From NCBI GenBank assembly GCA_020442725.1, contig JAGRJO010000005.1, positions 1 through 32,891 of the forward strand: DNA of 32,891 nucleotides. Direction: 5' to 3'. This DNA comes from Lysobacterales bacterium (GTDB taxonomy: Bacteria; Pseudomonadota; Gammaproteobacteria; Xanthomonadales; Marinicellaceae). Both the position numbers and the translations under genes were made by a program. Positions 1 to 7,514 of this stretch are shown here, one piece after another (position 1 is the first letter of the stretch; every line of letters begins with the position of its first letter). The notes under the pieces are model-generated. The model was not told the origin of the DNA and did no database searches. It was given only the letters and a program-made list of their open reading frames with translations.

Positions 1-63
1 GTTCCAAAAGAGCTTTACGACCAGTTGTCAAATATTAAAAAAATGTTAAATGAGCAAAAATAA
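1..63 (+). CDS. 3' end of an upstream gene (partial)
   Basis: Frame 1 is open from the first base to a TAA at 61-63 and encodes a short charged helical tail ending LNEQK. It is cut by the window start, so the product cannot be identified. The tail is followed by about 170 bases of AT-rich non-coding DNA before the TonB receptor, which suits the end of a separate gene. A chance open frame of 20 codons cannot be excluded. Confidence 0.4.
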   Translation, partial: VPKELYDQLSNIKKMLNEQK

Positions 64-237
64 CTACTTTAATCAATCATTTCAGGTGATTGTTATTGAA
101 TGTGTATTTTTGTAAAAAATTTGTTAATAAAAGATAAAAAAAACGCATCTCACTCTTTTTTTTGTATTATTTAAATGTTAATATTCCGTCGGAAGAGAGG
201 ATTTCTAACACGATAATAACTTTTTTAGAGGAGACTC

Positions 238-2892
238 ATGGATAAATATTTGGAGAAACAAATGAAAATAAAGCGTAATCCTATTGCTAGCGCAATTAAA
301 ACTGCTTTGTATTCTGGTCTGGTTGCTTCAGTTGCACTTGGTGGTGTAGCTTTCGCACAAGATGAAGACGAGGGTGCAGATAAAGAAAAACTTGATAAAC
401 AAGTTGTTACTGGTTCACGTATTAAACGTTCTGACGTTGCACAAGCGTTACCTGTAACTACAATTACACGTGAAGAAATTGAATTAAGCGGTGAATCTTC
501 TGCTGCTGACTTCATTCGTAGCTTAACATTCAACAGTGCGGGTTCATTCCGTCCACAATCTGGTAGCTCTGCTCAAGGTGTGTCTGCTGTTAGTTTGCGT
601 GGCTTGGGTTCTTCAAGAACATTGGTGCTGATTGATGGTCGTAGACTACCTGCTTCGCCATCTACTGGTAGCAACCAAGATTTGAACACAATTCCAGCTG
701 GTGCGATTGAAAGAATTGAAGTTCTTTCTGATGGTGCTTCTGCGATTTACGGTTCAGATGCAATCGGTGGTGTAATCAACGTAATTTTACGTACTGATTT
801 CCAAGGTGTTGAAATGATGATTGGTGGAGCTGAAGCTTCTATTCCTGCTCATGGCGGTGACAGAGAAGAAGGTTCTATCGTATTTGGTGCTTCAGGTGAC
901 CGTTCACGTTTATTAGCAGGTGTTTCATGGAATAGTCGTGAAATTGTTTTTGCACGTGATTATCCATGGTATTCGCCAGGTCTTTCGACATATGGTAATA
1001 ACATGGAAAGTTGGTTTGTTACAGGAAATACAGTTAATCCTGATACAGGTGCTTATGAATATGATATACTTTTGCAGTCATTGCCTGGTGCTTGTAACTT
1101 CCCGGGTACGGCTTTCACTCCAGTAACTACCTCGCAAGGTTTGCCTTTCTGTGGTTTTAATTTTGCTTCGGTATCTGCTGATGATGCGTCAACTGATAAC
1201 CAGTCTTTCTATGCGAAAGGTTCTTATGACGTGAATGATGACTGGCAGGTTTGGATGAATGTTTCTGTTGCAGAAACAGAATCTTTCGGACGTTATGCTC
1301 CGGTTCCTGATTATGCGTATGTATCTGCAAGTAGCCCAAACAATCCAACCAATCCAAGTTCACCATATTATAATCCTAACTTGACTAATTTATATGGTCA
1401 ACCGGTAGTGAATCAGCCGATTGCGGTTTATCACCGTTATGACGCACTTGGAAATCGTGACAGTACTGTAACTAACAGACTGACAAGATTCCAATTGGGT
1501 ACAACTGGTAATATTGGTAATGCTGAAGTTGAATTTGGTGTAACACGTTCTAACAACAGAACTTTTGACATTGGTAACAACTACTTGTTACGTTCAGCTG
1601 CTCGTGCAGCAATTGAGTCTGGTGCTTATGACCTATGGAATCCGTATGGTAACTCGCCAACAACTCTGAACAGTATGAAAGTTGTTATTTCAAGAATCAG
1701 TAAATATGACTTGGATGAGATGTTTGGTTCTGTTGCATTTGATATGTTTGAAATGGAAAATGGTCCAGTATCTGTATATGTCGGTGCTGAAACACAAAAA
1801 ATCAAATACTCGGATCAATATGATTCATTGTCAGAAGCTGGCCAAATCGGTGGTTCGGCTGGTAACTCAGCAGCGGGTAATCGCGACGTAGATTCGATTT
1901 ACTTCGAAGCATTGGTTCCATTCCTACCTAATTTGGAAATGTCTTTAGCTGGTCGTTATGACGATTATTCTGATTTTGGTAGTGAGTTTTCACCAAAAGT
2001 TTCTTTCCGTTATCAACCATTGGATAATCTGACTTTACGTGCTTCTTATGGTGAAGGTTTCAGAGCTCCAACTTTGGATATCTTAACTCAGAAAGATTCT
2101 TTCTCAGCAGACACTATTCAAGATGATCCTACTTGTTTGGCTTTAGGTCAGGCAGCAGGTTGTCGTGTACAAGTTGATGCAACAGTTACAGCTAATCCAA
2201 ACTTGTCAGCAGAAACTTCTAAGCAATACTCTTTAGGACTTGCTTATGAGCCTGTTGATTGGATGAACATGACTTTGGATTATTATAATATCGAAATTGA
2301 CAATAGAATTCGTTCATTCACTTCTGCATACTTAATCTATCTAGGGAATGAAGGTTTGGAATTGCCTCCTGGATTGTCTGTAAATCGTAACTCAACTACA
2401 GGTCGTATTACTGGAATTGTTAGAGGTTTCGGTAACCAAGGTGTTGTTGAAACATCTGGTCTTGATTTGAATGTAAGGTTCAATTATGAGTTCTTAGGTG
2501 GTCAGGTTTCTAATAATTTCCAAATTTCACATGTATTAGACTCTTCTGTTGATGGTGGTCGCGATACAGCTGGTGAAGCAGGTCTTCCTTCTCATCGTGC
2601 GATTTTGAATAACACTTATTCTTATGGAGATTGGAATGTAGCTTGGAACATCAATTATATTGATTCCCAATCAGCTGATAGTACTTATGATGCAGCTCCT
2701 TCTTGGACAACTCATGATCTACAATTTAACTACAACGCTCCTTGGGATGGTAAGTTTACAGTAGGTGCAAGAAATCTATTTGAAAAATATCCTCCTATCG
2801 GTTTAGGTGCGATTGGTGATCGTGATTATGACTATTATTTATATGATGGTTTTGGTCGTGTGACTTACTTCAGATATACTCAAACTTTCTAA
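238..2892 (+). CDS. TonB-dependent outer-membrane receptor
   Basis: This is an 884-residue outer-membrane active transporter, energised by TonB-ExbBD, that takes up a substrate I cannot name. A signal peptide (hydrophobic stretch about 20-38, ending AFA before QDEDEG) is followed by a TonB-box-like segment (VVTGSRIKR, about 56-64). The plug domain (about 65-180) contains the typical LIDGRRLP and GASAIYGSDAIGGVINVI motifs. The rest is a 22-strand-type barrel with aromatic-rich strands, ending in Phe as outer-membrane barrels do. The start at 238 has AGAGGAGA just upstream; a second in-frame ATG at 262 is also preceded by GGAGA and would give a shorter signal peptide. The gene is monocistronic, bounded by a terminator at 2914-2943. 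No STN signalling domain is seen, so it is not a classical transducer. By eye it is less AT-rich than the operon that follows. The family is certain, the substrate is not. Confidence 0.95.
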   Translation: MDKYLEKQMKIKRNPIASAIKTALYSGLVASVALGGVAFAQDEDEGADKEKLDKQVVTGSRIKRSDVAQALPVTTITREEIELSGESSAADFIRSLTFNSAGSFRPQSGSSAQGVSAVSLRGLGSSRTLVLIDGRRLPASPSTGSNQDLNTIPAGAIERIEVLSDGASAIYGSDAIGGVINVILRTDFQGVEMMIGGAEASIPAHGGDREEGSIVFGASGDRSRLLAGVSWNSREIVFARDYPWYSPGLSTYGNNMESWFVTGNTVNPDTGAYEYDILLQSLPGACNFPGTAFTPVTTSQGLPFCGFNFASVSADDASTDNQSFYAKGSYDVNDDWQVWMNVSVAETESFGRYAPVPDYAYVSASSPNNPTNPSSPYYNPNLTNLYGQPVVNQPIAVYHRYDALGNRDSTVTNRLTRFQLGTTGNIGNAEVEFGVTRSNNRTFDIGNNYLLRSAARAAIESGAYDLWNPYGNSPTTLNSMKVVISRISKYDLDEMFGSVAFDMFEMENGPVSVYVGAETQKIKYSDQYDSLSEAGQIGGSAGNSAAGNRDVDSIYFEALVPFLPNLEMSLAGRYDDYSDFGSEFSPKVSFRYQPLDNLTLRASYGEGFRAPTLDILTQKDSFSADTIQDDPTCLALGQAAGCRVQVDATVTANPNLSAETSKQYSLGLAYEPVDWMNMTLDYYNIEIDNRIRSFTSAYLIYLGNEGLELPPGLSVNRNSTTGRITGIVRGFGNQGVVETSGLDLNVRFNYEFLGGQVSNNFQISHVLDSSVDGGRDTAGEAGLPSHRAILNNTYSYGDWNVAWNINYIDSQSADSTYDAAPSWTTHDLQFNYNAPWDGKFTVGARNLFEKYPPIGLGAIGDRDYDYYLYDGFGRVTYFRYTQTF

Positions 2893-2913
2893 TTGAAAGT
2901 TAAGTAACTGGGT

Positions 2914-2943
2914 AAAAAGGGCATACTCGTTATGCCCTTTTTT
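2914..2943 (+). terminator. Rho-independent terminator after the TonB receptor
   Basis: A perfect 12-bp stem (AAAAAGGGCATA pairing with TATGCCCTTTTT) with a five-base loop CTCGT is followed by further T residues. It lies 21 bases after the receptor stop codon and separates that gene from the sulfotransferase operon. Confidence 0.92.
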
Positions 2944-2990
2944 ATTCTGTCGGATTTTTATTTCAAGTTTTCTTCAATGATTAAATAGAC

Positions 2991-2996
2991 TATAAT
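2991..2996 (+). promoter_or_regulatory. Probable -10 element of the sulfotransferase operon
   Basis: A perfect TATAAT lies 36 bases before the ATG at 3033, after the receptor terminator. No good -35 hexamer sits at 16-18 bases upstream, so the promoter may be weak or activator-dependent. No Shine-Dalgarno sequence is visible before the 3033 start. Confidence 0.4.
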
Positions 2997-3032
2997 TCAT
3001 ATAATTACATATTTAAAAATATTATAGTTTTT

Positions 3033-4583
3033 ATGAATGGTCAATTACAACAGGACATCGACTTACTTCTTCAGCAACAACAATACTCAAGTGCTCATAA
3101 ACTTCTTAAATCTTTAATAAAAAAAAATAAAAGAGATCCTGAGCTTTATCGTTTAATAGGAATTGTTTTTCTACATGAAAAGAAGTTATTACAATCAGAA
3201 AAGAGTTTTAAACAAGCATTAGTACTCGATAAAAACCATGAGCAAACTCTTCTGAACTTAGCTTTCATTAAACAAATTAAAGCTGATTATATAACAGGTA
3301 TTAAGCTTGTATCTCGAGTTTTAGAAATATCTCCTGACTCGGTGGAAGCTCATTATTTGATGGCAAATTTATTTAAGGCACAAAATAATTTTGAAAAAGC
3401 TGAAGTCCATTTTTTAAAAACACTAGAGCTCCAACCTCAGTATATTGATTGTTTATTAAATTATGCATTATTGTTAAAAAATAATGGAAAAACGGAACAA
3501 GCAGTTGAACAAATTCATAAGGCATTAGCTATCAACCCGTACCAACCGCAAGTTTACTGGATGCTTGCTGATTTAAAAACATACAAATTTAAAAATGACG
3601 AGATACTTTTTATTGAGCAAATGCTTGAAAAAGTAACTTATCATAGGGATATCCAAACTCTTCTTTTTGCAAAAGCAAAATATTTAGAAGATAATAAAAA
3701 GTATAAAAAGTCATTCGATATCCTAACTAAAGCCAATGAAATTAAATTTATAAGCTTTAACCGTGCACCAACTGATTGGAAAAAATTATACAATGAAATT
3801 AAAAAAATATTTCAAAACAAATACGATGATTTCAATCAAGCTCAAATAAGTGATAATGAAAATATTCCCATATTCATTGCTGGAATGCCAAGATCAGGCT
3901 CCACTTTGGTTGAACAAATAGTTGCAACACATTCAAAAGTAACAGGGGCAAGTGAACTGCTAGCTTTGAAAAATATAATGCAAGACCTTAAGGGGGGATT
4001 TCCTCATGGGCTTACGAATTTAAATAATAAACAATTGATGCAGCTTGGTGAGAATTACTTAATAAATACTAGTAAATATCATAAAGAAACAAATATATTT
4101 ACAGATAAATACCATGCAAATTTTATATATTTGGGCTTTATTTTAATGACAAATCCGAATGCTCGTTTCATTCACACAAAGAGAAACTCGATGGATGTTT
4201 GTCTAAGTACTTTCAAACAGAACTTTGCACAAGGAAACGAATATAGCTTTAACTTGAAAGAATTAGTTGATTATCATTTCTTTGAAAAAAAAATGGTAAA
4301 AATTTGGAAGAAATATTTTCCTAAGCAAATTCATACTGTGAAATATGAAAAGGTTGTGAAAAACCCTGATTTACAAATTAGAAAATTATTAGACTTTCTA
4401 AATTTAGAATTTGAGCTTAACTGCATGAATTTTTATAAAACCAAACGCAGTATTAATACAGCAAGTGCTGCTCAAGTTTCCCAACCGATTTATAAAAAAG
4501 CAGTTAAGCATTATAAAAAATATGGCGACTCACTCAAGGAACTGAAATCAATGATTAAAGGTAAACTAAATGGACGATGGTAA
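3033..4583 (+). CDS. TPR-repeat sulfotransferase
   Basis: This is a predicted cytoplasmic enzyme of 516 residues that transfers a sulfo group from PAPS to an unknown acceptor. The N-terminal half (about 1-250) is a run of tetratricopeptide repeats, recognisable by recurring AxxxxxxALxLxP-type helices, a protein- or peptide-binding scaffold. The C-terminal half (about 275-500) is a Sulfotransfer_3-type domain. The 5'-phosphosulfate loop is IAGMPRSGSTLVEQ (about 282-295), and the 3'-phosphate-binding segment HTKRNSMDVCLS has Arg at about 384. It is the first gene of a compact operon, and its last 14 bases overlap the methyltransferase. Homologous TPR-sulfotransferases often sit beside TonB receptors in proteobacteria (recollection, not searched). 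The TPR half suggests a protein or peptide acceptor, as with tyrosine sulfotransferases, but this is inference. The gene looks markedly AT-rich next to the preceding receptor. Confidence 0.9.
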   Translation: MNGQLQQDIDLLLQQQQYSSAHKLLKSLIKKNKRDPELYRLIGIVFLHEKKLLQSEKSFKQALVLDKNHEQTLLNLAFIKQIKADYITGIKLVSRVLEISPDSVEAHYLMANLFKAQNNFEKAEVHFLKTLELQPQYIDCLLNYALLLKNNGKTEQAVEQIHKALAINPYQPQVYWMLADLKTYKFKNDEILFIEQMLEKVTYHRDIQTLLFAKAKYLEDNKKYKKSFDILTKANEIKFISFNRAPTDWKKLYNEIKKIFQNKYDDFNQAQISDNENIPIFIAGMPRSGSTLVEQIVATHSKVTGASELLALKNIMQDLKGGFPHGLTNLNNKQLMQLGENYLINTSKYHKETNIFTDKYHANFIYLGFILMTNPNARFIHTKRNSMDVCLSTFKQNFAQGNEYSFNLKELVDYHFFEKKMVKIWKKYFPKQIHTVKYEKVVKNPDLQIRKLLDFLNLEFELNCMNFYKTKRSINTASAAQVSQPIYKKAVKHYKKYGDSLKELKSMIKGKLNGRW

Positions 4584-5511
4584 TAACAAGTCACAACATT
4601 GGAGCGAATACTGGAAAAGTGGTCAGTTAACCTCGTTACCACAAGATTTTGTGGAAAATTATAGTGGCGAAATTTTAGATGCTTGGGAGAGTAGATTTAA
4701 GACTTTAAGTAATAATTCAAAAATCTTAGATTTATGTGCCGGCAATTGTGCCGTTTCAATTCTAGCATCACAATATTCCAGAAATTTTGATAAAAATTTC
4801 AAAGTCACTGCGACTGATGCGGCAGATATAAATAAAAAGCAAATTATTGAACGATTCCCTGTTGTCGAAAGGGATATACAAAATATAGAAATTGTAGCTA
4901 ACACATATTTAGAAGATTTAGAATTAGCTTCGGCAAATTTTGACTTAATAACCAGCCAATACGGTATTGAATACTGTGATTGGAAAATTGCAGCTGATAA
5001 AGTTTATCAATTATTAAAAAAGAGAGGAGAGTTCACAATGATTTCTCATAGTGGCTCGACCGACATCATTAAACAAATGGAAGTTGAAAGAAATGACTAT
5101 CTGATTCTCTCAAACTCTGAGTTGCTCAGTCAAGTTAGAAAATTTTATACAGGAAAGAATGATTATTTTGATTTCAGAGATAAACTTAAAAAAATTCAGC
5201 CAGAAATTGTACGACATTTTCAAAAATTAAACTCCCCATTACTTCGTTCTGTTTTAATGCTCATGGATAATTTGTATCACATGTCAGAAATTGAATTAAC
5301 TGCAAATAAAGAAAGAATTCTTGGTTTTGTATCACAACTTCAATTCGCAGAGTTGAGAATGAATGATTTGTTATCAGTCACACAAAGAATTAATAACAAC
5401 CCAAATTGGTATCATGCATTTGAAGAAAAGGGTCTAAAACTTCAAACAAAGAAAGATATATATTACAACAGTAACCAAAACAGTGGTGTTTTATACACAT
5501 TTATTAAATAA
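4570..5511 (+). CDS. Class I SAM-dependent methyltransferase
   Basis: This is a 313-residue cytoplasmic enzyme. A Rossmann-type SAM-binding core lies at about 45-160. Motif I is ILDLCAGNCAVSILA (about 51-65), the acidic strand-2 end is VTATDAADI, and the post-motif region is FDLITSQYGIEY, where the Tyr-Gly-Ile replaces the usual acidic/aromatic pattern. The C-terminal half (about 170-313) is helical and unrecognised, and probably holds the acceptor site. The ATG at 4570 lies inside the end of the sulfotransferase gene, giving a 14-base overlap that suggests translational coupling. The S9 peptidase starts 20 bases after the stop. The methyl acceptor is unknown; O- or N-methylation of the same molecule handled by its operon partners is the simplest idea. 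Confidence 0.85.
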   Translation: MDDGNNKSQHWSEYWKSGQLTSLPQDFVENYSGEILDAWESRFKTLSNNSKILDLCAGNCAVSILASQYSRNFDKNFKVTATDAADINKKQIIERFPVVERDIQNIEIVANTYLEDLELASANFDLITSQYGIEYCDWKIAADKVYQLLKKRGEFTMISHSGSTDIIKQMEVERNDYLILSNSELLSQVRKFYTGKNDYFDFRDKLKKIQPEIVRHFQKLNSPLLRSVLMLMDNLYHMSEIELTANKERILGFVSQLQFAELRMNDLLSVTQRINNNPNWYHAFEEKGLKLQTKKDIYYNSNQNSGVLYTFIK

Positions 5512-5531
5512 ATCGAAAAAAGGAAAAAATT

Positions 5532-7499
5532 ATGAAAAAAATTATCATATTAAGTCTGATTTTCTTTGTTTTTACATCAATTCAAGCAAAAGAAATTCCA
5601 CTAAAAGACTTTGCCCAGAAATCACAAATTAATAATATAAAAATATCGCCGAATGGTAAACATTTGGCATACACCTATGAAGATGAAACTGAAATTAAGC
5701 TCGGAATCATGGATATAAAAAACAAAAAAGGAGTATTTACCTTTGATGTAGGCAAGGAGCGAGAAGTCTCACAATATTGGTGGGTTAATGATGAAAGAAT
5801 ATTAGTTCTGGCATCAAATATAACAGGTTGGCTTGATGGTGCCAGAAAAGACCCAATTCTATTTGCAGTAGATATAGATGGCAAAAAGAGGGTTAATCTA
5901 TGGCTCTATCAAATGGCAAGTTTATCTATGGTATCACTTTTGGAAGATGATCCAAAAAATGTATTGATGCTGAAAAGACATTATACAGACAAAGGCGAAG
6001 GGAATTTAGTTAAGTTAAATGTCTACACTGGAAAAACAATTTATGTTGATGATTCTCCGAAACCGGTTGGAGAGAGTAGAGATTCTGTTATTTATTCGAT
6101 TGATGTGGACTTAAATGAAAAGCCAAGAATTGCATTTGAATACGATCCAAAAGACAGAAACAATTTTGATGATGATACAGTCAATTTACACTATAAAGAC
6201 TTTAATCAAGAATGGCATCATCTGGAATTGCCGAAAGTAAAGAAAAAAGTACCAGTTGTCTCATTTATAGGTATTCATAAAAACAATGGAATATTATATT
6301 TTGTATCTGATCATGATTTAGAAGATGGCGGGACACTAGGATTATTTTCATTCAACATTGAAACTCAAAAGATTGATAAGTTATTTAGACATCCGGATGT
6401 TGATATAGCTGGCTCTGTTGTCGGATCTGAAGGAGAAATGCTGGGAGTTTATTATGATGCAGGCTATCGGAATTATTTTTATTTGACAGATGAAAAGTTA
6501 AATGAAGAAATTGGATTCCATAAGTCACTAAGAGCAGCATTTAAAAACGAAAACGTAACTGTTTATAATTATAACAAAAAAAGGGATTTAGCATCAGTTC
6601 ATGTTTATAGTGATAAAAATCCCGGAGATTTCTATATTTTTGACAGGAAGAAAAATAGTGCAAAATATTTAGCAAGCTCCAGACCGAGTATTAAGCCAAA
6701 AGATATGGCTTCTGTAGAGCCATTCATTATGAATGCCAGAGATGGCTTAAAAATGTATGGCCAAATGACGATTCCACCTGGGAAAGAATTAAAAAATCTA
6801 CCATTGGTTATTTATCCACATGGTGGCCCTTATGGAGCAAAAGATTATTGGGGATGGGATAACAGAGCACAAATGCTGGCAAACAGAGGTTACCTGGTGA
6901 TTCAATTGGATTATCGTGGGTCCGGTGGGTATGGTGAGCCATTTGAGAAAGCCGGCGATCAAGAGTGGGGTTATAAAATGCAGGATGATTTAACAGATGT
7001 AACTCATTGGGCAATCAATCAAGGTTATGCTGATAAAGATAGAGTTTGTATTCATGGAGTGAGTTACGGTGGTTATGCGTCCATGCAAGCAGTTGTAAAA
7101 GAACCGGATTTATATAAATGTTCGATACCGGATGCGGGTATCTACGATGTTGAATTACAATGGAAAAAAGCGGATTCTTTTAAAGGAGGTAGAACTAAAC
7201 AGAAAGAGTACTACATGAAAAAAATGATGGGAGATGATTACGAAAATGTAATGCCTAAAATATCCCCCGCACATCATGTTGATAAACTTAAAGCCAAATT
7301 ATTATTAGTTCATGGTCATGATGATGTTAGGGTTCCAATTGAAAATGCATACTTCTTGGAGAAAAAATTAAAAGAAGCTGGTAAGCCTTATGAAACAATT
7401 TATAAAAAGAAAGAAGGTCATGGCTTTCATAAAATAGAAAATCGTATCGAACTTTATGAAAAAATCTTAAAGTTTCTTGATGAAAACATAGGGCATTAA
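5532..7499 (+). CDS. Exported S9-family (prolyl oligopeptidase-like) serine peptidase
   Basis: This 655-residue serine peptidase is predicted to act in the periplasm, since it begins with a clear signal peptide (MKKIIILSLIFFVFTSIQA, cleavage before KEIP). Residues about 25-390 form the seven-bladed propeller region typical of S9 enzymes. The C-terminal alpha/beta hydrolase domain carries the full triad: Ser511 in GVSYGGY, Asp598 in HGHDDVRVP and His630 in EGHGFH. Length and layout match acylaminoacyl/dipeptidyl-peptidase relatives (S9C-like). It is the third gene of the operon, 20 bases after the methyltransferase and 15 before the radical SAM gene. Related S9 peptidases act as lasso-peptide isopeptidases beside TonB receptors in Caulobacterales, so a role in opening or trimming a modified peptide is plausible, but no lasso cyclase is present here. 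Confidence 0.92.
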   Translation: MKKIIILSLIFFVFTSIQAKEIPLKDFAQKSQINNIKISPNGKHLAYTYEDETEIKLGIMDIKNKKGVFTFDVGKEREVSQYWWVNDERILVLASNITGWLDGARKDPILFAVDIDGKKRVNLWLYQMASLSMVSLLEDDPKNVLMLKRHYTDKGEGNLVKLNVYTGKTIYVDDSPKPVGESRDSVIYSIDVDLNEKPRIAFEYDPKDRNNFDDDTVNLHYKDFNQEWHHLELPKVKKKVPVVSFIGIHKNNGILYFVSDHDLEDGGTLGLFSFNIETQKIDKLFRHPDVDIAGSVVGSEGEMLGVYYDAGYRNYFYLTDEKLNEEIGFHKSLRAAFKNENVTVYNYNKKRDLASVHVYSDKNPGDFYIFDRKKNSAKYLASSRPSIKPKDMASVEPFIMNARDGLKMYGQMTIPPGKELKNLPLVIYPHGGPYGAKDYWGWDNRAQMLANRGYLVIQLDYRGSGGYGEPFEKAGDQEWGYKMQDDLTDVTHWAINQGYADKDRVCIHGVSYGGYASMQAVVKEPDLYKCSIPDAGIYDVELQWKKADSFKGGRTKQKEYYMKKMMGDDYENVMPKISPAHHVDKLKAKLLLVHGHDDVRVPIENAYFLEKKLKEAGKPYETIYKKKEGHGFHKIENRIELYEKILKFLDENIGH

Positions 7500-7514
7500 G
7501 CAAGGTAAAATCAG